Notes: generated by a model not told the origin, from the sequence alone. Positions 1 through 9,690 are shown, counted from the first letter of the stretch. The stretch is DNA of 64,000 bases from Piscinibacter defluvii (GCF_004011805.1 NZ_ML137199.1:240790-304789); one strand, 5' to 3'. Numbers and translations are program-made.

Positions 1-933
1 CTGATCCAGCGCCGCGTGCGGCCGCTGGATCTGCGCGCCGTGGCCGGGCTGATCGCCACCGGCGGCACGGTGCTGGGCACGCACAACCGCGCCGACCCGT
101 TTGCCTACTTCGGTGCCGGCGGGGCGGATGTGTCCGACGGCGTGATCGCCTATGCGCGCGAGCTCGGGCTGGACGCGCTGGTGGTGATCGGCGGCGACGG
201 CAGCATGGACATCGCACACCGCATCAGCCTGAAGGGCCTGCCGGTGGTGGGCTGCCCGAAGACCATCGACAACGACCTCGAGCACACCGACCGCTGCTTC
301 GGCTTCGACACCGCGGTGGCGATCGTCACCGACGCGCTCGACCGGCTGACCACCACCGGCCAGAGCCACGGCCGCGTGATGATCCTCGAGACCATGGGGC
401 GCTACGCCGGCTGGATCGCGCTCGAGGCCGGCCTCGCCGGCGGGGCCGACGTGATCCTGATTCCCGAGATCCCGTACCGGCTCGACAAGGTGATCGAGGT
501 CTGCCGCGAGCGCGAGCAGCGCCAGCGCTTCACCGTCATCGCGCTGGCCGAGGGGGCGACCGCCGAGGGCGGTGGCCTGACGGTGCAGGAGCGCATCGAG
601 ACCTCGCCCGACCCGATCCGGCTCGGCGGCGTCGGCAACCTGCTGCGCCATCAGCTGCAGCCGCACCTGGACTGCGAGGTGCGCACCACCATCCTCGGCC
701 ACGTGCAGCGCGGCGGCGCGCCGACGCCGTTCGACCGCGTGCTGGCCACACGCTACGGCCACGCGGCGGCGCAGCTGATCCAGCGCGGCGAGTTCAACCG
801 CATGGTGGTGCTGCGCGGCAACGAGATGGCCAGCGTGCCGCTGGCCGAGGTGGCCGGGCGCAACCGCCACGTGCCGGCCGACCACCCGCTGCTGCAGGCG
901 GCGCGCGACACCGGCGTGTCGCTCGGGGTCTGA
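1..933 (+). CDS. pfkA: 6-phosphofructokinase, 5'-truncated by window edge
   Basis: Phosphorylates fructose 6-phosphate to fructose 1,6-bisphosphate in glycolysis (cytosol). The frame is open to the first base, so the N-terminus lies outside the window and about 310 residues remain. Visible family motifs are the nucleotide loop GGDGS (near fragment residue 64), the catalytic PKTIDND (near 87), MGRYAGWIA and the late HVQRGGAPTPFDR block. Gly in GGDG is the residue associated with ATP use, whereas Lys in PKTIDND is usual in PPi-dependent and group III enzymes; E. coli PfkA has Gly there. The combination fits group III ATP-PFKs, but the phosphoryl donor cannot be settled from sequence. It converges on mpl with a 7-bp gap. 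Confidence 0.9.
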   Translation: MIQRRVRPLDLRAVAGLIATGGTVLGTHNRADPFAYFGAGGADVSDGVIAYARELGLDALVVIGGDGSMDIAHRISLKGLPVVGCPKTIDNDLEHTDRCFGFDTAVAIVTDALDRLTTTGQSHGRVMILETMGRYAGWIALEAGLAGGADVILIPEIPYRLDKVIEVCREREQRQRFTVIALAEGATAEGGGLTVQERIETSPDPIRLGGVGNLLRHQLQPHLDCEVRTTILGHVQRGGAPTPFDRVLATRYGHAAAQLIQRGEFNRMVVLRGNEMASVPLAEVAGRNRHVPADHPLLQAARDTGVSLGV

Positions 934-940
934 CCGCGGG

Positions 941-2302
941 CTAACGCGGCGCGCGTGCGAGCGCCTCCAGCAGCTTGGCGTGGATGCCGCCGAAGCCGCC
1001 GTTGCTCATGCACAGCACATGGTCGCCCGGGCGGGCCGCGGCGACGACGCGCTCGACCAGCTTGTCGATGCCGTCGCACACCACCGCGAGCCGGCCCATC
1101 GGCGCGAGCGCCTCCTCGGCGCTCCAGGTCAGCCCGCCGCTGTGGCAGAAGGCGAGGTCGGCCTCCTCGAGCGACCAGGGCAGCTGCGCCTTCATCGTGC
1201 CCAGCTTCATCGTGTTCGAGCGCGGCTCGAACACCGCCAGGATGCGCTGCGTGCCGACCTTGCGGCGCAGGCCGTTGATGGTGGTGCGCATCGCGGTGGG
1301 GTGGTGCGCGAAGTCATCGTAGACCTTCACCCCGCCCGCCTCGCCGCGCAGCTCGAGCCGGCGCCGCACGTTCTCGAAGCCCGCGAGCGCGCGCGCCGAA
1401 ACCTCGGGAGCGACGCCGGCATGCTCGGCCGCGGCGATGGTCGCCAGCGCGTTGAGCTGGTTGTGCTCGCCCAGCAGCGACCAGTCCACGCGCGCCACCT
1501 TCAGGCTGCCGCGCAGCACGTCGAAGGCGTGCGGCTCGCCGCGTGCGCGCAACGCGCCCGGCTCCTCCTTGCGCGCGCCGAAGCGCACCACCTCGCTCCA
1601 GCAGCCCATCGCCAGCACGCGCTGCAGCGCCTCCTCGCGTGCGTTGACCACCAGCCGGCCCTGCCCGGGCACGGTGCGCACCAGGTGGTGGAACTGGCGC
1701 TCGATGGCCGCCAGGTTCTCGAAGATGTCGGCGTGATCGAGCTCGAGGTTGTTCAGGATCGCGGTGCGCGGCCGGTAGTGCACGAACTTGCTGCGCTTGT
1801 CGAAGAACGCGGTGTCGTACTCGTCGGCCTCGATCACGAACGTCTTGCCCGCGCCCAGCCGCGCCGAGACGCCGAAGTTCAGCGGCACGCCGCCGACCAG
1901 GAAGCCCGGCTGCAGCCCCGCCTGCTCGAGCACCCAGGCGAGCATCGAGGTGGTGGTCGTCTTGCCGTGCGTGCCCGCCACCGCCAGCACGTGGCGGCCC
2001 TGCAGCACATGCTCGGCCAGCCACTGCGGGCCGCTGGTGTAGGGCAGCCCGGCGTTCAGGATGGCCTCCATCAGCGCGTTGCCGCGGCTGACCACGTTGC
2101 CGACCACGAACAGGTCCGGCTTCAGCGCCAGCTGTGCGGCGTCCCAGCCCTCGATCAGCTCGATGTCCAGCGCGCGCAGCTGGTCGCTCATCGGCGGGTA
2201 GACGTTCGCGTCGCAGCCGGTCACCCGGTGGCCGCCCTCGCGGGCCAGCGCCGCGAGGCCGCCCATGAAGGTGCCGCAGATGCCGAGGATGTGGATGTGC
2301 AT
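941..2302 (-). CDS. mpl: UDP-N-acetylmuramate:L-Ala-gamma-D-Glu-meso-DAP ligase
   Basis: Murein recycling: joins the salvaged tripeptide L-Ala-D-Glu-mDAP to UDP-MurNAc using ATP, in the cytosol. The 453-residue length matches the Mpl family. The three Mur-ligase domains are visible: an N-terminal Rossmann-like part opening MHIHILGICGTFMGG, a central ATPase with P-loop AGTHGKTTTT near residues 111-120, and a C-terminal domain containing FEPRSNTMK. The opening GICGTFMGG and the length favour Mpl over MurC. The ATG opposite 2300-2302 gives the canonical N-terminus. It is divergent from the membrane protein gene at 2356. Confidence 0.95.
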   Translation of the reverse strand: MHIHILGICGTFMGGLAALAREGGHRVTGCDANVYPPMSDQLRALDIELIEGWDAAQLALKPDLFVVGNVVSRGNALMEAILNAGLPYTSGPQWLAEHVLQGRHVLAVAGTHGKTTTTSMLAWVLEQAGLQPGFLVGGVPLNFGVSARLGAGKTFVIEADEYDTAFFDKRSKFVHYRPRTAILNNLELDHADIFENLAAIERQFHHLVRTVPGQGRLVVNAREEALQRVLAMGCWSEVVRFGARKEEPGALRARGEPHAFDVLRGSLKVARVDWSLLGEHNQLNALATIAAAEHAGVAPEVSARALAGFENVRRRLELRGEAGGVKVYDDFAHHPTAMRTTINGLRRKVGTQRILAVFEPRSNTMKLGTMKAQLPWSLEEADLAFCHSGGLTWSAEEALAPMGRLAVVCDGIDKLVERVVAAARPGDHVLCMSNGGFGGIHAKLLEALARAPR

Positions 2303-2355
2303 GCGGCCGATTCTAAGAACGCCCCCGCCGCCGGCGCCCTGCTAAGGTGAGGGGC

Positions 2356-2796
2356 ATGCCGCGTGACGACTTCACCGCCTTCGCCTGGATCGCGACGCAC
2401 CCCTGGCTCTACCCGGCGCTCGAGGCGGCGCACATCGTCGGCATCGCGCTGATGCTGGGCAGCCTGGTGCTGGTCGAGCTGCGGGTCTGGGGCCTGGGCG
2501 CCACGCTGGCCATGCCGGCGCTGGCGCGGCTCGGGCTCACGGTCTCGCTGGCCGGCTTCGGCCTGGCTGGCGCCACCGGGCTGATGATGTTCGTCAGCCA
2601 GGCCGGCGAACTGCTGGCCAACCGCGTGTTCGTCACCAAGATGGTGCTGCTGATGTTCGCCGGCCTGAATGCCGCGGGGTTCCACGCACGCGGCAGCCTC
2701 GACAAGCTCGACCGCACCGCGCGGGCGCAGACCTTGGTCTCGCTGGGGCTTTGGCTCGCCGTCATCATCTGCGGCCGCTGGATCGCCTACTACTGA
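2356..2796 (+). CDS. Small four-helix membrane protein, DUF6644-like
   Basis: 146-residue integral membrane protein of unknown function. Hydrophobic segments lie at about residues 20-42, 55-78, 90-108 and 125-143, and the C-terminus ends ICGRWIAYY. It resembles the DUF6644 family by pattern; no enzymatic motif is seen. The ATG at 2356 is preferred over the in-frame GTG at 2347 because AAGGTGAGG just upstream can serve as ribosome binding site. The gene lies 24 bp upstream of the DUF6152-like exported protein, and the two are probably co-transcribed. That pairing suggests a shared envelope role, but nothing more specific can be said. Confidence 0.75.
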   Translation: MPRDDFTAFAWIATHPWLYPALEAAHIVGIALMLGSLVLVELRVWGLGATLAMPALARLGLTVSLAGFGLAGATGLMMFVSQAGELLANRVFVTKMVLLMFAGLNAAGFHARGSLDKLDRTARAQTLVSLGLWLAVIICGRWIAYY

Positions 2797-2820
2797 TCCG
2801 GCCCGACCTCGGAGCCCGCC

Positions 2821-3288
2821 ATGCAGCGCAGAACCTTCCTTGCCGCCGCCTCCGCCGCGGCCTCGTCGGCCGCCTTCGCCCACCACGGCTGGAGCAGTTT
2901 CGACCAGGGGCGCCCGATCTACCTCGAGGGCCTGGCGCGCCGGGTGGCCTGGCGCAACCCGCACGTCGAGTTCGACCTCGAACTGGCGGCCGACCTCAGG
3001 CTTCCCGCCGACCTCGCTCAGCGGCCGCTGCCGGCGCAGTCGGCCCAGGTCGACGGGCCGAAGCTGCTTGCCGCAGCCCGGTTGCCGACGCGCCGCGACA
3101 AGGTCTGGCACATCGAGCTCGCGCCGCTGACGCGCATGCAGGCGTGGCAGGTGCCCGAGCTGAAGGACGGCGATCGTGTCGCGCTGCTCGGCTTCACCTT
3201 CACCGAGGAGAAGGGCGACGCGGTGCTGCGTGCCGAGTACCTGTTCGTCGGCGGCAAGACCTACGGGTTGCGTTCCTCGCCGGCCTGA
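2821..3288 (+). CDS. Exported DUF6152-like protein
   Basis: 155 residues. The N-terminus MQRRTFLAAASAAASSAAFA is a signal peptide with an RRTF pair that could be Tat-like, probably cleaved before HHGW. The mature protein starts with the HHGWSSFD block and contains RVAWRNPHVEFDLEL, which is typical of DUF6152 proteins; these are of unknown function and are often found near membrane or copper-handling proteins. The double histidine next to the predicted cleavage site could bind a metal; this is inference. It follows the membrane protein at 2356 in the same orientation and converges on hemL across a short hairpin that carries both stop codons. Confidence 0.75.
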   Translation: MQRRTFLAAASAAASSAAFAHHGWSSFDQGRPIYLEGLARRVAWRNPHVEFDLELAADLRLPADLAQRPLPAQSAQVDGPKLLAAARLPTRRDKVWHIELAPLTRMQAWQVPELKDGDRVALLGFTFTEEKGDAVLRAEYLFVGGKTYGLRSSPA

Positions 3289-3304
3289 TCGGGCCGGATC
3301 AGGC
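3283..3304. terminator. Hairpin between convergent genes, bidirectional terminator candidate
   Basis: Perfect 8-bp inverted repeat GCCTGATC / GATCAGGC around the loop GGGCCG. Both convergent stop codons (the upstream gene's TGA and the TGA of hemL on the other strand) are inside the stem. There is no T-run, so any termination would be weak or Rho-assisted. Confidence 0.4.
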
Positions 3305-4597
3305 GCGCAGCGCGCGGGCGGCGGCCTCGACCGTTGCCCCGATCTCCGCCGCGCCATGTGCGGCGCTGACGAAGCCGGCCTCGTACAGCGCCGGCGCGAA
3401 GTACACGCCGGACTCCAGCATGGCGTGGAAGAAGCGGTTGAAGCGTTCCTTGTCGGTGGCCAGCACGCTGGCGTAGTTCTGCGGCAGCTCGCCGGCGAAG
3501 AAGAAGCCGAACATGCCGCCTTCGCAGTCGCCCACCATCGGCACGCCGGCGGCCTTCGCCGCACCCACCAGACCGTCGACCAGCTCGCGGGTGCGCTGGG
3601 CGAGCGCTTCGTAGAAGCCTGGTTTCGCGATCTCCTTCAGCGTGGCCAGCCCGCAAGCCGTGGCCACCGGGTTGCCCGAGAGCGTGCCGGCCTGGTAGAC
3701 CGGCCCGAGCGGCGCGAGCTGTTCCATCACTGCGCGCTTGCCGCCGAAGGCGGCCAGCGGCATGCCGCCGCCGATCACCTTGCCGAACACGCTCATGTCG
3801 GGCGCGAACCCGGGGATGAGCTTCGCGTAATGCGCCTGGGCACTGCCCAGCCCGACACGGAAGCCCGTCATCACCTCGTCGAACACCAGCAGCGCGCCGT
3901 GCTGCGTGCACAGCTCGCGCAGGCGCGTCATGAACGGCACGCTGGCGCGCACGAAGTTCATGTTGCCGGCGATCGGCTCGATCATCACGCAGGCGAGGTC
4001 ACGGCCGTGCAGCGCGAAGGCCTCCTCGATCTGCGCCAGGTTGTTGTACTCGAGCACCAGGGTGTGCTGCACCACCTCGGCCGGCACGCCGGCGGAAGTG
4101 GGGTGGCCGAAGGTCGCCAGCCCCGAGCCGGCCTTGACCAGCAGCGCGTCGGCATGGCCGTGGTAGCAGCCCTCGAACTTGATGATCCTGCTGCGGCCGG
4201 TGGCGCCGCGCGCCAGGCGCAGCGCGCTCATCGCCGCCTCGGTGCCGGAGCTCACCAGGCGCAGCATCTCCATGCTCGGCACGTGCGCCAGGATGGCCTC
4301 GGCCAGCTCGACCTCGCGCTCGGTCGGCGCGCCGTACGACAGGCCCTCGCGCGCCGCCTGCTGCACCGCCTCGAGCACCGCCGGGTGGCCGTGGCCGAGG
4401 ATCATCGGGCCCCAGGAGCCGATGTAGTCGATGTAGCGCCGGCCGTCGGCGTCGATCATGTAGGCGCCCTCGGCTCGGGCGATGAAGCGCGGCACGCCGC
4501 CGACGGCACGGAAGGCGCGCACCGGCGAGTTGACCCCGCCGGGGATGACCTGCTGGGCGCGGGCGAACAGGCGCGCGTTGCGGGAATCAGTGGACAT
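3299..4597 (-). CDS. hemL: Glutamate-1-semialdehyde 2,1-aminomutase
   Basis: PLP enzyme of the C5 tetrapyrrole pathway; converts glutamate 1-semialdehyde to 5-aminolevulinate in the cytosol, feeding heme for the many cytochromes of this window. The 432 residues match the family. PLP-binding features are SSGTEA near 116-121, FDEVMTGFR near 239-247 and the Schiff-base Lys273 in [12 protein letters not shown]. An in-frame extension upstream is open but the homologous N-terminus is [11 protein letters not shown], so the ATG at 4597 is used. That start overlaps the last 11 bp of thiD, suggesting thiD-hemL are transcribed together and translationally coupled. Confidence 0.96.
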   Translation of the reverse strand: MSTDSRNARLFARAQQVIPGGVNSPVRAFRAVGGVPRFIARAEGAYMIDADGRRYIDYIGSWGPMILGHGHPAVLEAVQQAAREGLSYGAPTEREVELAEAILAHVPSMEMLRLVSSGTEAAMSALRLARGATGRSRIIKFEGCYHGHADALLVKAGSGLATFGHPTSAGVPAEVVQHTLVLEYNNLAQIEEAFALHGRDLACVMIEPIAGNMNFVRASVPFMTRLRELCTQHGALLVFDEVMTGFRVGLGSAQAHYAKLIPGFAPDMSVFGKVIGGGMPLAAFGGKRAVMEQLAPLGPVYQAGTLSGNPVATACGLATLKEIAKPGFYEALAQRTRELVDGLVGAAKAAGVPMVGDCEGGMFGFFFAGELPQNYASVLATDKERFNRFFHAMLESGVYFAPALYEAGFVSAAHGAAEIGATVEAAARALRA

Positions 4598-5543
4598 GGC
4601 GCGGGCCTTTCGGGGGGTCGTCGGCAGCGGGTTCGTCGCCCGGTGTGGCGCCGCCGTCCTCGCCCTCCTCGGCGGGTGGCAGGGCCCAGAAGAAGCGGTC
4701 GGGCACGACATTGCCCATGCCGGGGCGGAAGCCCGCGTCCAGCGCCTCGTCGAGGAAGGTCAGCGCCTCGCCGACCGCGGCGTGCAGTTCGGCGCCCGAG
4801 GCCAGCAGCGCCGCCAGCGCCGCCGACAGGGTATCGCCGGCGCCGACGAAGGCGGCGTCGAAGCGCTCGAACTTCTCGCCCGTGATCGCGCCCTGTGGCG
4901 AGGCGAGCACATTGTCGAGGAACTGGTCGCTGCCCTTCTTGCCGCTGGGCAGCACCACGCTCGTCACCAGCACGAAGCGCGTGCCGTGTTCGCCGGCGGC
5001 CACCGCCAGCTCGCGCGGCGAGGCCGGGCGCTCGCTGTCCCAGTCGGGCAGCAGGAAGTCGGTCAAGGTCTGGTGGCTGCCCACCAGCACCTCGGTCTGC
5101 GGCAGCACCAGCTCGCGGAAGGCCTCCAGGTAAGCCTGCTGGGCGTCTTCCTCGAGCCAGCTGAGGTTGGGCATGTAGGCCACCAGCGGCACGTCCGGGT
5201 AGTCGGACAGGATCTCGGCCACCGCGCCGACGCCTTCGGCCGAGCCGAGGAAACCGACCTTCCAGGCGGCGATGGTCACGTCCTCCAGCACGCTGCGCGC
5301 CTGCTCGACCATCACGTCGGCGTCCAGCGCATGGTGGTCGAACACCTCGGCCGTGTCGCGCATCACGATGCTGGTGACGATCGGCAGCGCATGCGCCCCC
5401 ATCGCGGCGATGGTCGACACGTCGCCGGCCAGGCCGCCGGCGCCGCTCGGGTCGCTGGCGTTGAAGCTCATCACGCACGCCGGCGCGCTCTGCTCCTGCA
5501 GGGCCTCGTCGGCACCGTCGGTGGTGGGGGTGGGAGTGCTCAT
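4587..5543 (-). CDS. thiD: Hydroxymethylpyrimidine/phosphomethylpyrimidine kinase
   Basis: Thiamine pyrimidine branch kinase: phosphorylates HMP and HMP-P to HMP-PP in the cytosol. The ribokinase-fold signature is present: substrate loop [13 protein letters not shown] near residues 29-41 and the anion-hole motif [17 protein letters not shown] near 254. At 318 residues it is longer than typical ThiD (about 265). The excess is a short N-terminal leader and an acidic, Pro-rich tail of about 30 residues with no recognisable domain. The 3' end overlaps hemL. It is divergent from rubredoxin across a 163-bp region. Confidence 0.92.
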   Translation of the reverse strand: MSTPTPTTDGADEALQEQSAPACVMSFNASDPSGAGGLAGDVSTIAAMGAHALPIVTSIVMRDTAEVFDHHALDADVMVEQARSVLEDVTIAAWKVGFLGSAEGVGAVAEILSDYPDVPLVAYMPNLSWLEEDAQQAYLEAFRELVLPQTEVLVGSHQTLTDFLLPDWDSERPASPRELAVAAGEHGTRFVLVTSVVLPSGKKGSDQFLDNVLASPQGAITGEKFERFDAAFVGAGDTLSAALAALLASGAELHAAVGEALTFLDEALDAGFRPGMGNVVPDRFFWALPPAEEGEDGGATPGDEPAADDPPKGPRHVH

Positions 5544-5665
5544 GGGCGCGGGGTCGGTCGGGCCGGGAAAAGGCCTCCCGAGAGACCTTCGGCCGACCTC
5601 CAGCCGAACGTGAAGAATGTTGCGTATGTGCCTACGGATCCTTGGTTTTTTGCCAGGGTGCGTGG

Positions 5666-5687
5666 CTACAATCTGGCTCCATTGTAG
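5666..5687. promoter_or_regulatory. Dyad carrying a -10 box in the thiD/rubredoxin intergenic region
   Basis: CTACAAT (5666-5672) and ATTGTAG (5681-5687) form a perfect 7-bp inverted repeat with an 8-bp spacer. On the + strand TACAAT is a good -10 box for rubredoxin (start 5707), with a loose -35 such as TTGGTT 19 bp upstream. Because of the symmetry the - strand also reads TACAAT towards thiD. The rest of the 5544-5706 gap is AT-richer than its surroundings and shows no RNA gene or ORF I can support. Confidence 0.45.
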
Positions 5688-5706
5688 TGAATGACCAAGT
5701 CAATCC

Positions 5707-5880
5707 GTGAGCGAACCGCGTACCTGGATGTGCCTCATCTGCGGATGGATCTATGACGAGGCGGCCGGGGATCCGGAGCACGGGATCGCCCCGGGCACGG
5801 CCTGGGCGGATGTACCGATGAACTGGACCTGTCCGGAGTGCGGCGCTCGCAAGGAAGACTTCGAGATGGTGCAGATCTGA
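5707..5880 (+). CDS. Rubredoxin
   Basis: 57-residue cytosolic one-electron carrier. A single Fe is held by four cysteines, seen here as C9-L-I-C12-G and C42-P-E-C45-G, with the conserved aromatic and Pro positions of the family (GWIYDEAAGDP, WTCPECG). It starts at GTG 5707; the next in-frame ATG would fall at the first Cys motif, so GTG is needed. It sits directly upstream of pilG, as in many betaproteobacteria. Its redox partner is not in the window, and no alkane hydroxylase is nearby, so the role is probably general, for example oxidative stress or oxygen scavenging. Confidence 0.95.
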   Translation: MSEPRTWMCLICGWIYDEAAGDPEHGIAPGTAWADVPMNWTCPECGARKEDFEMVQI

Positions 5881-5937
5881 CCCCACGAGGGTCGGTCGCA
5901 CAGCCGCCGTGCCAGGCGTCGTTGAGGAGAAAGCTCG

Positions 5938-6336
5938 GTGAGCAACGAAGTCCCAGCCGGAACCGCGGGCCTCAAGGTGCTGGTCATCGATGACAGCAAC
6001 ACGATCCGCCGCAGCGCCGAGATCTTCCTGAAGCAGGGCGGCCACAGCGTGCTGCTGGCCGAGGACGGCTTCGACGCGCTGTCCAAGGTCAACGACAACG
6101 AGCCCGACCTGATCTTCTGCGACATCCTGATGCCGCGCCTGGACGGCTACCAGACCTGCGCGATCATCAAGCGCAACGCGCGTTTCGCCGAGGTGCCGGT
6201 GATCATGCTGTCGTCCAAGGACGGACTGTTCGACAAGGCGCGCGGGCGCATGGTCGGCTCCGAGGACTACCTGACCAAGCCCTTCACCAAGGACCAGCTG
6301 CTGCAGGCCGTGGCCCAGCACCGGCGGGCCGCGTGA
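5938..6336 (+). CDS. pilG: Twitching motility response regulator PilG
   Basis: Stand-alone CheY-like receiver of the Pil-Chp system that controls type IV pilus extension. 132 residues, one REC domain: acidic pair near D18-D19, phospho-acceptor D62 in FCDILMPRLDG, and the conserved Lys in EDYLTKPF. The leading residues MSNEVPAGTAG are a short unconserved extension. The GTG start is supported by GAGGAGA about 8 nt upstream. It is first of five pil/chp genes in line (gaps of 18-68 bp except the coupled tail), so one transcript is likely. ChpA is the expected phosphodonor. Confidence 0.92.
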   Translation: MSNEVPAGTAGLKVLVIDDSNTIRRSAEIFLKQGGHSVLLAEDGFDALSKVNDNEPDLIFCDILMPRLDGYQTCAIIKRNARFAEVPVIMLSSKDGLFDKARGRMVGSEDYLTKPFTKDQLLQAVAQHRRAA

Positions 6337-6404
6337 GGCCGGCCGTTCCCCCGATTCGAAAGCACTGAGGCGCCCTGGAGGCGCCGGTTGATGAGGACAC
6401 CGTC

Positions 6405-6770
6405 ATGGCGATCCAGAAGATCCTGCTGGTCGACGATTCGAAGACCGAGCTGCACCACCTGTCGGAGCTGCTGAGCAAGCGCGGCTACGCGGTGCGCACC
6501 GCCGAGAACGGCGAGGAGGCGATGCGCCGCCTCGGCGAGGACAAGCCCGACCTGATCCTGATGGACGTGGTGATGCCCGGCCAGAACGGCTTCCAGCTGA
6601 CCCGGGCGATCACGCGCGACCCGCGCTTCGCCAACGTGCCGGTGATCATGTGCACCAGCAAGAACCAGGAGACCGACAAGGTCTGGGGCATGCGGCAGGG
6701 CGCGCGCGACTACATCGTCAAGCCGGTCGACGCCGACGAGCTGGTCTCCAAGATCAAGGCCTTCGACTGA
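6405..6770 (+). CDS. pilH: Twitching motility response regulator PilH
   Basis: Second CheY-like receiver of the Pil-Chp system; in Pseudomonas it favours pilus retraction and acts as a phosphate sink opposite PilG. 121 residues with phospho-acceptor D54 in [12 protein letters not shown], acidic pocket near D10-D11, and the Lys of [12 protein letters not shown]. Gene order pilG-pilH-pilI-pilJ-chpA and the lack of any output domain support the name. The ATG at 6405 follows a 68-bp gap after pilG with no obvious terminator. Confidence 0.92.
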   Translation: MAIQKILLVDDSKTELHHLSELLSKRGYAVRTAENGEEAMRRLGEDKPDLILMDVVMPGQNGFQLTRAITRDPRFANVPVIMCTSKNQETDKVWGMRQGARDYIVKPVDADELVSKIKAFD

Positions 6771-6788
6771 CGCGCGGGCAGCGAGCAC

Positions 6789-7316
6789 ATGGCCAGGAAG
6801 GAAGCCCTGCGTGAACTCCAGAGCCGGCTGGCCGAGCGCCTGCAGGCGGCGCGCACGCAGCAGCGCGGCAGCTCGTGGCTGGCGGTCGAATGCGCCGGCC
6901 GCGGCCTGCTGTTCCCGCTGCGCGAGGCCGGCGAGATCTTCGCGCCCGCGCCGCTGCTGGCCGTGCCGCACACGCACCGCTGGTTCCTCGGCGTGGCCAA
7001 CCTGCGCGGCCACCTGCACGGCGTGGTCGACCTGGCCGGCTTCCTCGGCCTGAAGGGCGCGGACGCGCCGCCGCCGGCGCCCGGCCAGGGCCAGCTGGTC
7101 GGCTTCAACCAGTCGCTCGACCTGAACTGCGTGCTGCTCGTGGACCGCCTCGCCGGCCTGCGCAACGAAGAGCAACTCACGCGCGAGCCGGACGACGGCT
7201 CGACCCGACCCACCTTCGCCGGCGCGCGCCTGCGCGACGGCTCCGGCCGCGTCTGGCAGGAACTCAGCCCGGCGGCCCTGGCCGGCGACGAGCAGTTCCT
7301 GCGCATCGTCGGTTGA
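6789..7316 (+). CDS. pilI: CheW-like coupling protein PilI
   Basis: Scaffold protein of 175 residues that links receptor PilJ to the kinase ChpA at the inner membrane. One CheW domain spans about residues 30-165, with the family pattern LLFPLREAGEIF, VPHTHRWFLGVANLRGHLHGVVDLAGFLGL and a late VWQELSPAAL block. It lies 18 bp after pilH and 40 bp before pilJ, in the canonical position. The N-terminal 30 residues are charged and likely helical. Confidence 0.9.
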   Translation: MARKEALRELQSRLAERLQAARTQQRGSSWLAVECAGRGLLFPLREAGEIFAPAPLLAVPHTHRWFLGVANLRGHLHGVVDLAGFLGLKGADAPPPAPGQGQLVGFNQSLDLNCVLLVDRLAGLRNEEQLTREPDDGSTRPTFAGARLRDGSGRVWQELSPAALAGDEQFLRIVG

Positions 7317-7356
7317 ATCACATGCCCGTCGGCATCATTGACCCGGAGAAACTCGC

Positions 7357-9690
7357 ATGAGCTTCCTGAACAAGATCAAAGGACTGGGGCGCAAGGACGG
7401 CGCCACCGACCAGGACACGCTCGAACAGGACGGCCGCTTCGACGATGCCCCCGCGCGCGGCGAGGTGCCCGACCTGCCGCTGCCGGGCCCCGACGGCAGC
7501 GCCGCGATGGACGCGGCCACGCTGCAGCAGACGGTGCAGATGGATTCGTCGATCATCACCGAGGCCGCACCCTCCGAGATGGCCGAGTTCACCGAGGCAC
7601 GCGCCGCCTCGGCGGCCGCGGCCGCCGGCGCCGGCTCCGGCCTGCCGCTGATCGGGCAGCGCCCGCTGGGCGAGCAGCAGCGCATCCTCGGCGGCCTGGT
7701 GCTGCTGGGCTTCCTCGGGCTGGTGGTCGTCACCATCCTGTCGCTGCAGTCCGCCAACAAGGGCGCGGCCCAGGTGGGTGCCACCGGCCAGGCGCTGATG
7801 CAGTCGCAGCGGCTCGCGAAGTCGGTCTCGCAGGCGCTGATCGGCAGCCCGCAGGCCTTCCCGGAAGTGCGCGAGAGCGCCGACGTGCTGGTCAAGACCG
7901 TGCGCGACCTGAAGACCGGCGAAGGGGCGCTCGCCGCCGCGCCGGCGTCGGTGCAGCCGGCACTCGACCCGCTGATGCCGCTGGTGGACCGCGCCGAGAA
8001 GAACGCCAACACCGTGATCGGCCAGCAGAAGATCCTGACCCAGGTGGGCCAGGCGCTGCGCACCATCAACCGCCAGTCGTCCGACCTGCTGGAGATCGCC
8101 GAGACCATCTCCTCGCTCAAGCTGCAGCAGGAGGCCTCGCCGGCCGAGCTCTCCGCGGTCGGCCAGCTGGTGATGCTGACGCAGCGCATCGGCAAGTCGG
8201 CCAACGAATTCCTGACGATGGAAGGCGTGTCGCCCGAGGCGGTGTTCCTGCTCGGCAAGGACCTGAACTCGTTCCGCGAGATCGCCCAGGGCCTGGCCGA
8301 CGGCAACCCCGAGCTGCGCCTGCCCGGCACCAAGGACCCGCAGACCAAGGAGCGCCTGGTCGCGCTGCTCAAGCAGTACGAGGACACCCGCACGCAGGCC
8401 GGCGCCATTCTGGGCAACCTGCAGGGCCTGGTGTCCGCGCGCGAGGCGCAGGCGGCGATCATCGCGGACAGCGAGCCGCTGCGCAAAGGGCTGGAGACGG
8501 TGCAGGAAGGCCTGTCCGGCCAGACCGGCTTCGGCGCCGGCAGCCTGCTGGCGCTGATCGCCTTCGCCGCGCTGATGGCGGCCGGCGGCTACGGCTTCCT
8601 GCGCCTGTACGTGCGTGACCAGGCGCAGCGCGCCCAGCTCGCCGAGGCGCAGCGCCAGGAGGCCGAGCGCCAGGAGCAGGAGGCCAAGCGCGTCAACGAC
8701 GCCAACCAGGCGGCCATTCTGCGGCTGATGAACGAACTGCAGACGGTGGCCGAAGGCGACCTGACGCAGCAGGCCACCGTGACCGAGGACATCACCGGCG
8801 CCATCGCCGACTCGGTGAACTACACGGTGGAGGAGCTGCGCACCCTGGTGGCCCAGGTGCAGGGCACGGTGGGCCGGGTGACCGAGACCACGCAGCAGGT
8901 CGAGGCCACGTCCACCGAGCTGCTGGCGGCCTCGACCGAGCAGCTGCGCGAGATCCGCGACACCGGCGAGTCGGTGCTGCAGATGGCCACCCGGATCAAC
9001 AACGTGTCGGCGCAGGCGCAGGAAACCGCTCAGGTGGCGCGCCAGTCGCGCGAAGCGGCCGAGTCCGGCCTGCGCGCGGTGCAGAACACCATCGGCGGCA
9101 TGAACATGCTGCGCGACCAGATCCAGGAAACCTCCAAGCGGATCAAGCGCCTGGGCGAATCGTCGCAGGAGATCGGCGAAATCACCGAGCTGATCTCCGA
9201 CATTACCGAGCAGACCAACGTGCTGGCGCTGAACGCCGCCATCCAGGCGGCCTCCGCCGGCGAAGCCGGTCGCGGCTTCTCGGTGGTGGCCGAGGAAGTG
9301 CAGCGCCTGGCCGAGCGCTCCGGCGACGCGACGCGCCAGATCGCGGCGCTGGTCAAGACCATTCAGACCGACACGCAGGACGCGGTGGGCGCCATGGAGC
9401 GCAGCACCCAGGGCGTGGTCGAGAACGCCCGCCTGTCGGACGCTGCCGGTGCGGCGCTGAACGACATCGACCGCGTCTCGCGCCAGCTCGCCGACCTGAT
9501 CACGCAGATCTCCTCGCAGGCGCAGTCCGAAGCGCAGTCGGCCAACGTGGTGGCGGCCAACATCCAGCACATCTTCGCCGTGACCGAGCAGACCGGCGAG
9601 GGCACGCGCTCGACCGCCGCGATGGTGCGCGAGCTGTCGCGCACCGCCGAGGAGCTGAAGCAGTCGGTCGCGCGTTTCAAGATCGAGTGA
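7357..9690 (+). CDS. pilJ: Methyl-accepting chemotaxis protein PilJ
   Basis: Membrane chemoreceptor of the Pil-Chp pathway, thought to report on pilus or surface contact. 777 residues: an acidic, Ala-rich cytoplasmic N-terminus (1-107), TM1 at about 109-131, a periplasmic ligand-binding region of about 260 residues with PilJ-type helices, TM2 at about 392-415, a HAMP-like linker, then a long coiled-coil signalling domain. The MCP tip [23 protein letters not shown] (shown in part: [12 protein letters not shown]) lies near residues 618-640. The roughly 100-residue leader before TM1 is longer than in Pseudomonas PilJ. Methylation genes pilK/chpB are not seen downstream. Confidence 0.93.
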   Translation: MSFLNKIKGLGRKDGATDQDTLEQDGRFDDAPARGEVPDLPLPGPDGSAAMDAATLQQTVQMDSSIITEAAPSEMAEFTEARAASAAAAAGAGSGLPLIGQRPLGEQQRILGGLVLLGFLGLVVVTILSLQSANKGAAQVGATGQALMQSQRLAKSVSQALIGSPQAFPEVRESADVLVKTVRDLKTGEGALAAAPASVQPALDPLMPLVDRAEKNANTVIGQQKILTQVGQALRTINRQSSDLLEIAETISSLKLQQEASPAELSAVGQLVMLTQRIGKSANEFLTMEGVSPEAVFLLGKDLNSFREIAQGLADGNPELRLPGTKDPQTKERLVALLKQYEDTRTQAGAILGNLQGLVSAREAQAAIIADSEPLRKGLETVQEGLSGQTGFGAGSLLALIAFAALMAAGGYGFLRLYVRDQAQRAQLAEAQRQEAERQEQEAKRVNDANQAAILRLMNELQTVAEGDLTQQATVTEDITGAIADSVNYTVEELRTLVAQVQGTVGRVTETTQQVEATSTELLAASTEQLREIRDTGESVLQMATRINNVSAQAQETAQVARQSREAAESGLRAVQNTIGGMNMLRDQIQETSKRIKRLGESSQEIGEITELISDITEQTNVLALNAAIQAASAGEAGRGFSVVAEEVQRLAERSGDATRQIAALVKTIQTDTQDAVGAMERSTQGVVENARLSDAAGAALNDIDRVSRQLADLITQISSQAQSEAQSANVVAANIQHIFAVTEQTGEGTRSTAAMVRELSRTAEELKQSVARFKIE

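Noticed and set aside
4598..4711. N-terminal extension of HemL by 38 residues
   Set aside because: It lies inside thiD, is Pro/Arg/Thr-rich and precedes the normal family N-terminus.
5544..5706. Possible small RNA or tRNA in the largest non-coding gap
   Set aside because: No cloverleaf, no terminator hairpin with T-run, only promoter-like signals were found.
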